From NCBI RefSeq assembly GCF_019042215.1, contig NZ_JAHQCS010000091.1:1-64000 (forward strand): DNA of 64,000 nt, read 5' to 3'. This stretch comes from Evansella tamaricis. GTDB lineage: Bacteria; Bacillota; Bacilli; Bacillales; Salisediminibacteriaceae. Below are positions 1-7,797 of this stretch, piece after piece. The position numbers and the translations under genes are program-made. Position 1 is the stretch's first letter. The number at the start of each line of letters is the position of its first letter. The notes beneath the pieces are model-generated. The model was not told where the DNA came from, did not search any database, and was given only the letters and a program-made list of their open reading frames with translations.

Positions 1-142
1 TAGAAGTCCGATCTTTGACTTCGGTTGTCACTTCCGAAGTGCCCCGTAGCGATTAAGAAGCAACTGAAAAAGTTTAAAACCACTTTTTCAGTTCCCATGC
101 GAGTAGGCGCTGGAGATAGACAACTTGCCCGAAGGTGCCAAA
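1..142 (-). repeat. dispersed repeat copy A (cut by window start)
   Basis: Read on the minus strand this stretch runs CACCTTCGGGCAAGTTGTCT, then GCCTACTCGC, GGGGCACTTCGGAAGTGACA and a GAAGTCAAAGA block ending in CGGACTTC. The same ordered blocks occur on the plus strand at about 46710-46792. Compared with that copy it carries extra bases in the middle, including the inverted repeat at 62-93. It continues beyond the left edge of the window. No coding capacity is seen. Confidence 0.75.
62..93. repeat. perfect inverted repeat inside repeat copy A
   Basis: AACTGAAAAAGT at 62-73 is the exact reverse complement of ACTTTTTCAGTT at 82-93, with an 8-base loop. It is absent from the related copy at 46.7 kb, so it looks like an insertion or a lineage-specific extension of the repeat. 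It could form a hairpin in RNA from either strand. Confidence 0.7.
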
Positions 143-247
143 ACTTATAAATTCTTACCTTTTAAAATAACATAAATTGGTTCTCCTGCATCTTTAGTGG
201 GAGAGCCAATTTAAGCTTAATTTCAGAATGTCAACGAATTCCCCCAT

Positions 248-955
248 CTATTTAATCCTTTTACTAAAATAAAATTGTCCCCCTTCATCGACAGTCAATA
301 AAAAGAGTTCTTTTTCATCCTTTACTCCAAGGTTTTTTAGTTGTTCCTTTAACCAAGATAATGTTCCTATTTTCTTGAGGTTGGCATGAATTACTCTTCC
401 ATCCTCTATTAAAACAGTAGGATATCCTTTTGGTTTCGGTTTCTGAACCATGTCTTTTGGTGTTAGTGATTGATAGTCACTTTTCTTAATTACACTGATT
501 TGCCCGTTCGGTTCTAATACTGCATAATCAATCTCATTTAAGTCTGCTGCGCTTCTGAGACGCATGTCCATTAATAGTGATTCAAGAGTCACTTTTGCCT
601 TAGCCATTGCATTATGTAGTATTTTCCCTTTTTCAATGAGGATGATTGGCTCATCTTCAATAACTCTCCTAAATCTTGGAGTTTTAAGAGCGACTAAGGA
701 TAAACCAACATGAATAGCTCCTATAAGAGTGGCAGCAGCCATAGGTCCACCCAAAGGAATATCCCCGCTGGATAACGGTTCGCCTATTACATCTCCTATT
801 ATAACACCAAATATAAAATCAATTGGTGATATAGTACCCATAGAACGTTGCCCCAATATTTTTACTAATGTAAATACATAAACATATACGATAGCTGCCC
901 TGACTAAAAAGCCCCAAATCGGCAACTCCTCTGCACCAGTCCAAAAGTCAAACAC
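248..955 (-). CDS. DUF421 (YetF-like) membrane protein
   Basis: The protein (about 235 residues) has hydrophobic segments in the first 95 residues, with the loop KILGQRSMGTISPIDFIFGV that is characteristic of DUF421/YetF proteins, followed by a soluble two-part C-terminal domain (DEPIILIEKGKI and YPTVLIEDGRVI are the two internal repeat strands typical of the family). Family function is poorly defined; members are found in the membranes of spore formers. I prefer the GTG at 955 over the GTG at 964, because AAAGGGTG then sits six bases upstream. It is transcribed away from the DUF1538 operon and stands alone. Function remains unknown; family assignment is secure. Confidence 0.88.
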   Translation of the reverse strand: MFDFWTGAEELPIWGFLVRAAIVYVYVFTLVKILGQRSMGTISPIDFIFGVIIGDVIGEPLSSGDIPLGGPMAAATLIGAIHVGLSLVALKTPRFRRVIEDEPIILIEKGKILHNAMAKAKVTLESLLMDMRLRSAADLNEIDYAVLEPNGQISVIKKSDYQSLTPKDMVQKPKPKGYPTVLIEDGRVIHANLKKIGTLSWLKEQLKNLGVKDEKELFLLTVDEGGQFYFSKRIK

Positions 956-964
956 TACAATCAC

Positions 965-1361
965 CCTTTTTTAAAAATAAAACGTACATTAATATACTCT
1001 CCTAATGGAAAATATTTATAGATAATACAATAAAATTATGGAGGCTTTTTTAAAACGATAATCACAGGCAAGGTATGTTATCAAAGTAGGATCTTGAGGA
1101 TGTGAGAGTGGTTAGAAATTGATGTGGTTCCTTTTGGAATGAAAGATCGCGTATACCTATTAAAAACTAATTTACTTTCAGCTATCAAACTACTAAAAAA
1201 AAGTATTCAACATGTTAAAATAAATGTAAATACTTCCTAAAACGGTTTGGAAATATATTAATTGAGGTAAATTATCCTATGTGTGATTGCTCTAGCAAAA
1301 ATATAATCTAATTTAATCAAAATCATTCTATATTCTACTAACACGAGAATGGAGGAAATTT
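965..1361. other. intergenic region between divergent genes
   Basis: About 400 bases without an open frame that I believe. It must hold the promoters for the DUF421 gene (minus) and the DUF1538 operon (plus), but I could not pick convincing -35/-10 pairs. A good ribosome binding site (GGAGG) precedes 1362. Confidence 0.5.
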
Positions 1362-2054
1362 ATGCAGGATATAAAAGATACTATAAAAGAAGTTGTCTAT
1401 GCAGTAATGCCAATTACAATAGTGGTTGTAATACTTCAATTTACAATCATCTGGCTACCTTTTGATGTCTTCTTACAGTTTTTGGTGGGAGTATTATTTG
1501 TAACAATCGGTCTGATTCTATTTTTACTTGGTGTACATATTGGTTTATTACCCGTCGGGGAAATGATTGGTTCTGCATTGCCAAAAACGAAAAAACTATG
1601 GGTAATTTTATTCTTTGGGTTTCTTTTAGGTTTTGTAGTAACCGTAGCTGAGCCTGATGTAAGGGTGTTAGCTTTACAAGTGGATCAGGTTTCAGGGGGA
1701 GATATCTCAAGGAATATACTTGTATATTCCGTTGCCTTAGGGGTAGGGATTTTTGTATTATTAGCGATGCTACGAATTGCTTTTAATATCAAGATCACGT
1801 ATCTTCTAGCAGGGGGATATAGTGCGGTGTTTCTTTTAGCGTCTTTTACTCCAGCAGGGTTTATCCCCATTTCCTTTGATGCTGGAGGAGTAACGACAGG
1901 TCCAATGACCGTACCATTTATTTTGGCACTTGGAGTTGGAGTGGCCTCTGTTTTGCGGGGGAAAAATTCGCCTACTGACAGTTTTGGTCTCGTTGCTTTA
2001 GCATCCATTGGTCCCATTTTAGCAGTTCTCATTTTAGGGGTGATTTATGGATGA
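1362..2054 (+). CDS. DUF1538 membrane protein, first half-protein
   Basis: 230 residues, almost entirely hydrophobic, about six to seven membrane segments. Signature stretches are LGVHIGLLPVGEMIG (about 57-71), a VAEPDVRVLALQVDQVSGG stretch (about 95-113) and FDAGGVTTGPMTVPFILALG (about 172-191), all of which recur at matching positions in the next gene. This is the DUF1538 family, a predicted integral membrane transporter or channel without known substrate. The start ATG has GGAGG upstream. It overlaps the next gene by four bases (ATGA) and so is translationally coupled. The acidic AEP motif and glycine-rich GGVTTGP motif resemble ion- or solute-binding re-entrant motifs, but that is inference. 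Confidence 0.88.
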   Translation: MQDIKDTIKEVVYAVMPITIVVVILQFTIIWLPFDVFLQFLVGVLFVTIGLILFLLGVHIGLLPVGEMIGSALPKTKKLWVILFFGFLLGFVVTVAEPDVRVLALQVDQVSGGDISRNILVYSVALGVGIFVLLAMLRIAFNIKITYLLAGGYSAVFLLASFTPAGFIPISFDAGGVTTGPMTVPFILALGVGVASVLRGKNSPTDSFGLVALASIGPILAVLILGVIYG

Positions 2055-2803
2055 ATGTTAATATATTCGAAGGTTTTGGACATGTTTTAATTGAAGTAAC
2101 ATTTGCACTAATCCCATTAATTATTCTGTTCCTTATCTTCCAAATCTTCTTCTTGAAATTAGAAAAAGAAAAGTTAATAAATATTTTTAAGGGGTTAGTA
2201 TTGTCTTTCTTTGGCTTAGCTTTCTTTTTACAAGGTGTCCACATTGGATTTTTTCCGGTTGGGGAATTGATCGGAGAAAAATTAGGTGAAGTTTCTTATA
2301 GGTGGATACTTATTCCCATAGGCTTTGTCTTTGGATTTGTGGCAACATTTGCAGAGCCTGCTGTCCGAATACTGAATCATGAGGTGGAAAAAGTTTCAGC
2401 TGGATATATTTCACAAAAGGTAATGCTTTATACGTTATCGATCGGTGTAGCGGTATCCATTGCTTTATCTATGCTAAGAATTATTGTAGGGTTTCCATTA
2501 TGGTTTTTTATTATCCCAGGATATGCTATAGCATTGATAATGATGTTTTTTTCATCAAAGAGGTTTACTGCCATTGCATTTGATTCTGGGGGTGTAGCTA
2601 CTGGACCAATGACAGTAACATTTATCCTTGCTATTGCTGTTGGTGTAGCTTCTGTTATTGAAGGAAGAGATCCGTTGCTTGATGGATTCGGGATGATTGC
2701 ATTAGTTGCTCTTGCACCAATTATTTCCGTTCTCACACTTGGATTACTATTTGAAGGGAAGGGTCGGGAACATGATAGTGAAAAAGATCGATCGTCAACA
2801 TAA
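2051..2803 (+). CDS. DUF1538 membrane protein, second half-protein
   Basis: 250 residues, hydrophobic, paralogous to the gene just upstream: LQGVHIGFFPVGELIG, AEPAVRILNHEVEKVSAG and FDSGGVATGPMTVTFILAIA repeat the same three signatures in the same order. The C-terminal tail is hydrophilic (EGKGREHDSEKDRSST) and overlaps the P-II-like gene. In some bacteria two DUF1538 units are joined in one chain (family knowledge from memory), so the two proteins probably form a heterodimer. Substrate unknown. The tight overlap on both sides means the three genes are one operon. Confidence 0.88.
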   Translation: MNVNIFEGFGHVLIEVTFALIPLIILFLIFQIFFLKLEKEKLINIFKGLVLSFFGLAFFLQGVHIGFFPVGELIGEKLGEVSYRWILIPIGFVFGFVATFAEPAVRILNHEVEKVSAGYISQKVMLYTLSIGVAVSIALSMLRIIVGFPLWFFIIPGYAIALIMMFFSSKRFTAIAFDSGGVATGPMTVTFILAIAVGVASVIEGRDPLLDGFGMIALVALAPIISVLTLGLLFEGKGREHDSEKDRSST

Positions 2804-3500
2804 ACTCATTGTTACTATTGTAAAGAAAGGGGCAGCGAAAAAAGTTGTAAGTGCTTCCAAGCGAGCAGGGGCAGAAGGGGGCACAATACTTTTAGGCAGA
2901 GGAAAAGGTGTGCATGAAAACAAAACGTTCTTAGGTATCCCAGTGATTCCTGAAAAAGAAATAATACTAACTCTTGTAAAAAATGATATTGTAGAACAAG
3001 TTTCGGACGCTATCATATCAGGAGCAAACTTTGATCATGCTGGTACAGGACTTGGAATGATAATTAATACAAAATCGGTCATGGGGATCTGTCATTTACC
3101 TGGTGTAGGTGAATCTCCCACTGATGGAATGGAAGGAGATAACATGGAAAAAAAATCTCTTCAATATGATCTTATTGTAACGGTAGTGAATAAAGGCGAT
3201 GCGGAAAAAGTCGTTGATTCCTCTAAAGACGGAGGCGCAGAAGGTGGTACGATCATAAACGGTCGAGGAACGGGAATCCATGAACAGGCAAAATTTTTAA
3301 ACATAATGATTGAGCCTGAAAAAGAGGTCGTTTTAACCTTAGTTGAAAAAAATATGACAAAAGATGTGTTAGAATCAATAGAAAAAGGAGCAAAGCTTAA
3401 CGAACCTGGAAAAGGAATAGCATTTGTTCTAGAAGTGGAAAAAACAATAGGGATTAACCACATCCTAAATAAAATGGTAAATGAGCATCTAGACAATTAA
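2772..3500 (+). CDS. tandem P-II-like nitrogen-regulator family protein
   Basis: 242 residues made of two P-II (GlnB/GlnK-like) domains in one chain. Each half starts with a strand of the type LIVTIVKKGAAKKVV / LIVTVVNKGDAEKVV, then GAEGGTILLGRGKGVHE / GAEGGTIINGRGTGIHE (the T-loop region), then EKEIILTLV / EKEVVLTLV and a C-terminal MGICHL / IGINHI segment. Start chosen at ATG 2772, inside the end of the DUF1538 gene, because upstream codons encode nothing P-II-like. P-II proteins sense 2-oxoglutarate, ATP/ADP or other nucleotides and commonly gate membrane transporters; coupling to two DUF1538 proteins suggests it controls them. The canonical T-loop uridylylation tyrosine is not evident. 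Confidence 0.87.
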   Translation: MIVKKIDRQHKLIVTIVKKGAAKKVVSASKRAGAEGGTILLGRGKGVHENKTFLGIPVIPEKEIILTLVKNDIVEQVSDAIISGANFDHAGTGLGMIINTKSVMGICHLPGVGESPTDGMEGDNMEKKSLQYDLIVTVVNKGDAEKVVDSSKDGGAEGGTIINGRGTGIHEQAKFLNIMIEPEKEVVLTLVEKNMTKDVLESIEKGAKLNEPGKGIAFVLEVEKTIGINHILNKMVNEHLDN

Positions 3501-3632
3501 AAGAGGCAGGGACATAACTAAAGTGTTTCATTGAAAATCCGTACAATACACAACGATAGCGAAGTATATTTCCTTAGCTATTGATTGCTTGGATTTTTCA
3601 TTGATAAAACACTTTTGTCCCAGCCTCTTTAA
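3498..3632. repeat. long imperfect inverted repeat / terminator
   Basis: The ends are near-perfect inverse copies: TTAAAAGAGGCAGGGACA at the left and TGTCCCAGCCTCTTTAA at the right; inner arms AAGTGTTT / AAAACACTT and GAAAATCC / GGATTTTTC also pair, as does GATAGC / GCTATT in the middle. The whole 135 bases can fold into one long hairpin. It directly follows the stop of the P-II-like gene and could end transcription, but GAGGCTGGGACAAAA-type repeats are also a dispersed family in related bacilli (from memory). Confidence 0.75.
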
Positions 3633-3747
3633 CTCCACCAACAAATATAAAACAAATCTGTTATTTCCTATATAAACAAAACAGAACCTTTAGCAAGCGA
3701 GTATATCAGATCAAATCCACTATGACTCTTGATAGGAGAAAAAGAAA

Positions 3748-3945
3748 ATGGTTTCTATTTTAGAAAACGTTTATGATGTATCAATCGCAGTTTTATTGTT
3801 AGCGTCCTTATTCTATGTGAGACAGATGAAAAGAATTAAACGAGATCGAGGTCTAACGGCCTTTGAGTTAATTATGTATTATATCATTCAGACTGCTATT
3901 ATTTTATGGATAATTAGTTTTCTATTACTTAACTATGTACTATAA
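3748..3945 (+). CDS. small two-segment membrane protein, unknown
   Basis: 65 residues. Two hydrophobic stretches (about 10-24 and 44-63) flank a strongly basic segment RQMKRIKRDRG, so both termini are predicted on the same side. AGGAGA lies upstream of the ATG. No family recognised; not obviously part of a flanking operon. It could be a small stress or envelope protein. Confidence 0.55.
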   Translation: MVSILENVYDVSIAVLLLASLFYVRQMKRIKRDRGLTAFELIMYYIIQTAIILWIISFLLLNYVL

Positions 3946-4200
3946 ATATTTTAGTTTAGTTAAAAAGATTGCTATAACCTAGAGTGGACAACATGTTGAA
4001 TAAGGTAGAATTAGTTAAAGTTAATGGGTAACTATGCAATTCAGGTAATACGATTGATACAGTAATGAAGACGGAAAGGAGTGTAAAGATATAAATCAAT
4101 TGCATTTCCACATATTCGGTTGGTGTTTTGTTTCATGAATAGCCATAATATATTTTTGCCTAATTTGCGTTATAGGGGGTACACAATAAACGGAAGGGTT

Positions 4201-4584
4201 TTACCTATTCCAGTGCGTGATTAATTCTTCCCAATTTGTCTTTTTTTTCTGATTAGCAATAAAAGGTCCACGAACATATTCCAGATGAAGGTTTTGTGTA
4301 CTTATTAAGTCACCTGCTATGTTTTTTTTGACAGTAGAAAAAACAAAGCTGTAATAATCATCAAGGTGTCTGCAACTTTGCCTCTCATCCATTAATACAT
4401 GCATCCTTGCTGCAACTCTCGAAGAGAAACCTGTTCTACTCTTGAAAGGTTTATCAATGCTGATCACTTCTATCGTGTTAATTGGACCAGATAGTTTTTC
4501 TAGATACCTTCTAATAATAGTTTCATAATCTGCCAGACTTTCTAAATCAAAATAAAAGTGAGCAATGGTTTCTGCTTGAATCAT
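4201..4584 (-). CDS. unknown soluble protein, 127 residues
   Basis: Begins MIQAETIAHFYFDLE and ends in a tryptophan-containing tail (NWEELITHWNR). No signal peptide or membrane segment. GGGAGTGG precedes the ATG at a suitable distance. Mixed alpha/beta composition with a basic middle (SRTGFSSRVAARMHVLMDE). I do not recognise the family. It is isolated, divergent from the 4732 gene, and separated from it by about 150 bases holding the promoters of both. Confidence 0.55.
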   Translation of the reverse strand: MIQAETIAHFYFDLESLADYETIIRRYLEKLSGPINTIEVISIDKPFKSRTGFSSRVAARMHVLMDERQSCRHLDDYYSFVFSTVKKNIAGDLISTQNLHLEYVRGPFIANQKKKTNWEELITHWNR

Positions 4585-4731
4585 TTATACCACTCCCTAT
4601 TAGTCGTTTATATATTGGAGATGACAACATAAGTTTATCGCCACCCTCTTTGTTATACTTTTAAGAATTTAGGGGCAAATATCTAGAAAAAACATAGGAT
4701 ATATGGATATTTTAGAAAGAAGGTGTATGAA

Positions 4732-5196
4732 GTGTATCCAAATTATCCTTACCCACACGACTGGTCTTCTGTTTTAGAAATATTAATCCAAAGTATGAAT
4801 GGGGAAGAGATGGTCTGTTCCATGAGTTCTCAATTGTATCATATTCCAGAGACAGAAAATCTGGAGGGACTTGATGAAATGCATAGACATCTTTATGATT
4901 CGTCCTATCATCGGGTAACAGCAACCGGTTGTGCAAAACGGCTCCAAGCAGGTGAATATCATGACACAATTATAAAAACGATGATTTCATGTGTTCAAAA
5001 TGCATTGGATGCGGATCAGAAAGTAATGAAATGGCTTCAAGTGATGAGAGATAACGCCCCGAATGAGTTTACTCAGTTCATTGAGATAATCATCAGGTGG
5101 CAGCAAGAGACAGTACAAAGCTTATCCATGGCACAACATAGATTAAGTCAAATGGGTTTTGAAATAGAAAATCAACGTATGAATGCTGCTTACTAG
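4732..5196 (+). CDS. unknown helical protein, 154 residues
   Basis: Starts YPNYPYPHDWSSVLEILIQS after the initiator. Rich in helices with several His/Glu pairs (EMHRHLYDSSYHR, EYHDTIIKTMISC), reminiscent of ferritin-like or DUF2383-type four-helix proteins but without a motif I can name. I take the GTG at 4732 as start since AGAAAGAAGG lies nine bases upstream; the GTG at 4723 would leave no spacing. Ends just before a strong hairpin terminator. Confidence 0.5.
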   Translation: MYPNYPYPHDWSSVLEILIQSMNGEEMVCSMSSQLYHIPETENLEGLDEMHRHLYDSSYHRVTATGCAKRLQAGEYHDTIIKTMISCVQNALDADQKVMKWLQVMRDNAPNEFTQFIEIIIRWQQETVQSLSMAQHRLSQMGFEIENQRMNAAY

Positions 5197-5214
5197 TTTT
5201 TTCCATAAAGCCAT

Positions 5215-5257
5215 AACAAACTCCTTTGGTAATACCATTCAAAGGAGTTTGTTTTAT
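5215..5257 (+). terminator. rho-independent terminator
   Basis: AACAAACTCCTTTG at 5215-5228 pairs perfectly with CAAAGGAGTTTGTT at 5240-5253, followed by TTAT. It closes the 4732 gene and, being rich in A on the left, may also serve the convergent DUF4317 gene. Confidence 0.85.
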
Positions 5258-5318
5258 AGTTTTACCGAATTAAAAGAGCGGGAAAGCCCACTCCTTCATA
5301 GGTGGGATCGTCAAACTT

Positions 5319-6500
5319 CTATTTTCCTACATTATTATCAAACGCTTCGGGAATCATTGTGAATCCTTCGATCACCGTGTCCTGTTCCACTTCAATCATT
5401 AAATACCGTTTTCCTTCAAAGTTTATTTGCCGTACGAATCGTAAATCCTGTGGACTTACAGATATTTTAGCGACTTTTGTATCAATTTTAATAGATTTGG
5501 ATTTAAACTTAGGTATGACACTACTGGCTTTAAATTCATAGTTTTCATCATCGATTACTTTCTTGAAAGCAGATTCTACCATTTCCGTATTGATTTCATC
5601 TACACCGCTTACCTTTAAGACCCGCTCTACATCTTTATAATCTAATTTTGGTGCTTCTTCCTCTTCATTTTCCTCAATGACCCGGTTAATTTCTTCATAG
5701 ACATTTGAGAGAGTAGCTGTATTCAATTGATCCCCGGTAACATCCTTTACGATTTCTTCAAAAACAATTTTATCATCTTGAGCTGTCATTACCTCTTGTC
5801 CATTTAAAACGTCCTCAATGAACTGATAGTCAGGTTCATTTGCTTTCCCTGCAGAGTACAGAATGTGGTTCACATCTGCATAATTGTCGGTAAAACACGG
5901 AAAGAGAAAGCCTCCAATAGGAGCATTCAAGTTAATAATCGGATCTACCACAAAATTGTATTTGAATTCCTTTTCCACATAATCAAAAAGCAATTCTTTT
6001 TTTGGCTCTTGCGTGTTATTGATACTGCACAAAATAAAGGAATGGGAATAGACAGTATCTGTTCCACCTTCTTCTGATGCTTCACTTCTTCGTTTCGTAG
6101 GTTTGTAATATTCCCCTCGGATGAAAGTGATTACAATATCCTTATCATATTGGCGGTTGTTCAGCATTTTGCCTATCATCATCAGCATTTGCTCTTTCCA
6201 GCCTTCCACATCACTGCTAAGTAAACCTTGGTGTAAAATGAGTTGACTGTTATTTTGCGCCTCACGATTAAACTTTAATTGAAATAATTTTTCATCCAAT
6301 TGTCCACCAAGCATTTTCTTGAAATTATTCAAAAATAACTCCTTTTGATCTTGGTCCAGTAATTCAAAGGCTTGACTTTGATAATGATAAATATCACTTG
6401 ATTCCTTCATAATATACACATTAAATATTTCTTTGATTTTTAGTAATTCATTTTCTACTTTGAATTGTTTTCGAAAGTGTGCGATGTCTTTTTTATTCAT
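5319..6500 (-). CDS. DUF4317 domain-containing protein
   Basis: 393 residues beginning MNKKDIAHFRKQFKVENELL, the typical N-terminus of DUF4317 proteins of Firmicutes, which carry segments such as IKEIFNVYIMKES and a FLFPCFTDNYADVNHILYSA region about mid-protein that is seen here. Start set at 6500, with GGGAGTGGG upstream, rather than six codons earlier. No membrane segment. Function unknown; the family occurs widely in Bacilli and Clostridia. Stands alone between the terminator at 5215-5257 and the restriction module. Confidence 0.85.
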   Translation of the reverse strand: MNKKDIAHFRKQFKVENELLKIKEIFNVYIMKESSDIYHYQSQAFELLDQDQKELFLNNFKKMLGGQLDEKLFQLKFNREAQNNSQLILHQGLLSSDVEGWKEQMLMMIGKMLNNRQYDKDIVITFIRGEYYKPTKRRSEASEEGGTDTVYSHSFILCSINNTQEPKKELLFDYVEKEFKYNFVVDPIINLNAPIGGFLFPCFTDNYADVNHILYSAGKANEPDYQFIEDVLNGQEVMTAQDDKIVFEEIVKDVTGDQLNTATLSNVYEEINRVIEENEEEEAPKLDYKDVERVLKVSGVDEINTEMVESAFKKVIDDENYEFKASSVIPKFKSKSIKIDTKVAKISVSPQDLRFVRQINFEGKRYLMIEVEQDTVIEGFTMIPEAFDNNVGK

Positions 6501-6631
6501 TTCTATTCCCACTCCCATGCTAGTTCAATTGTAAAATTCTCTGTAATGTAAAAATTGGCATTAGAAAATGGAGAGCATAATACTCCCCACCACTTAAAAT
6601 ATTCTTTTATTTTAACATAAGGAGTTTAACG

Positions 6632-6802
6632 GTAGTAAAGTTTCATTCGGACCCAAACAATAAAAATAACGATTACAAAGACTTATTTGACCAAACCAAT
6701 GACAAAGTAGTAAAGTATGGATATGAGTCGAAGGGAAACCATAAGCCCGTGTCAGGTGGGAAAGGAAAAATACTAATAGAAGACAATTGCCAAGTACACT
6801 AA
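6632..6802 (+). other. start-less open frame upstream of the methyltransferase
   Basis: An uninterrupted frame reads VVKFHSDPNNKNNDYKDLF, then DQTNDKVVKYGYESKGNHKP, then VSGGKGKILIEDNCQVH and stop. It has protein-like composition and ends 42 bases before the methyltransferase. AAGGAG lies just upstream, but there is no ATG, GTG or TTG in frame; a GTA stands where a start could be. It may be a decayed small gene or the remnant of a longer one. The rest of the 6501-6843 gap shows nothing I recognise. Confidence 0.3.
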
Positions 6803-6843
6803 CTAGCAGACTATTAATACATAAAGAAAGACAGGTTAACTAC

Positions 6844-7701
6844 ATGAAGCCAATTTTAAAATACCGTGGAGGGAAATCTAAGGAGATCCCTTTTTTCCAA
6901 GAATATATTCCTCAACAATTTTCTACATACTTTGAACCATTCTTTGGTGGAGGTTCCGTTTATTTTTATTTAGAACCAAAAAAAGCTAAATTGAATGATG
7001 TTAATACAAGATTAATCGGATTTTACAATACTGTTCGAAACAATTATACAGCACTTCGGAATGACTTAGATGATATTCAGAGACAATACGAGAATAATCG
7101 GCAAGTATATGAACAAAGGAAAAAAAAGTCCCCTGATTTAAGGGTCACCGATGATAATGAAGCTCTATACTATGAATTAAGGGACATGTATAACAATATC
7201 ATTCCGAAAGTATATAGTGATGCAGCTCTGTATTTTTTTATTAATAAGACATCCTATTCTGGCATGATTCGTTACAATGCGAGAGGGGAATTTAACGTTC
7301 CTTATGGAAGGTATAAAAACTTTAATACACAGCTATTAACGGAGGCTCATAGCCAATTATTGCAAACTGCAGAAGTCACCAACGGTGATTACTCCTTACT
7401 ATTTAACGAGATGACACAACATGATTTTATGTTTTTGGATCCCCCTTATGATACGATCTTCAGTGATTATGGGAACATTGAATTCACAGGTGATTTTGAT
7501 GAATCTCATCATCGGAGATTAGCTGATGATTTTAGAAACGTAAATGGAAAAGCTCTTATGGTCATTGGATCTACGCCTTTGATTGAAGAATTATATAGTC
7601 CTTATATAAAAGGTAGATATCAAAAATCATACGCAGTTAATATCCGGAATCGGTTTAAATCAGAGTCTGAACATTTAATTATAACGAATTATGAAATATA
7701 A
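6844..7701 (+). CDS. D12-class DNA adenine N6-methyltransferase (Dam-like)
   Basis: 285 residues. Starts MKPILKYRGGKSKEIPFF, with the AdoMet-binding motif FEPFFGGGSVYF (about 30-41) and the catalytic motif DPPYD at 199-203, the order and spacing of the MethyltransfD12 (alpha-class N6-adenine) family. The family usually modifies GATC or related sites, but specificity cannot be read here. The start at 6844 follows a weak AGACAGG site; upstream codons do not belong. It is followed by a hairpin terminator and then an McrB-like gene and a LlaJI-like nuclease, so it is most likely the protective methylase of a restriction system rather than a replication/mismatch Dam. Confidence 0.9.
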   Translation: MKPILKYRGGKSKEIPFFQEYIPQQFSTYFEPFFGGGSVYFYLEPKKAKLNDVNTRLIGFYNTVRNNYTALRNDLDDIQRQYENNRQVYEQRKKKSPDLRVTDDNEALYYELRDMYNNIIPKVYSDAALYFFINKTSYSGMIRYNARGEFNVPYGRYKNFNTQLLTEAHSQLLQTAEVTNGDYSLLFNEMTQHDFMFLDPPYDTIFSDYGNIEFTGDFDESHHRRLADDFRNVNGKALMVIGSTPLIEELYSPYIKGRYQKSYAVNIRNRFKSESEHLIITNYEI

Positions 7702-7721
7702 TTAATACAAAAGTTAATAGT

Positions 7722-7770
7722 AAAAGAAGCTTAAGTCCGTTAGATGATGAAAACTTAAGTTTCTTTTTTT
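7722..7770 (+). terminator. rho-independent terminator between methylase and nuclease genes
   Basis: AAAGAAGCTTAAGT pairs with ACTTAAGTTTCTTT with a 16-base loop, one G-T type mismatch, and runs into seven Ts. It splits the methyltransferase from the restriction genes at the transcript level. Confidence 0.8.
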
Positions 7771-7797
7771 ACATTTGTAGATGATGGGGGACTGTTT

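Noticed and set aside
1685-2032. Minus-strand 115-codon frame within the first DUF1538 gene
   Set aside because: Antisense shadow of a clear membrane protein gene with coupled neighbours.
6787-6843. 19 extra codons before the D12 methyltransferase
   Set aside because: They overlap the end of another frame, lack a ribosome site and do not resemble the family N-terminus.
6844-7701. Housekeeping Dam for mismatch repair
   Set aside because: Bacilli normally lack this, and the gene sits directly before restriction subunits.
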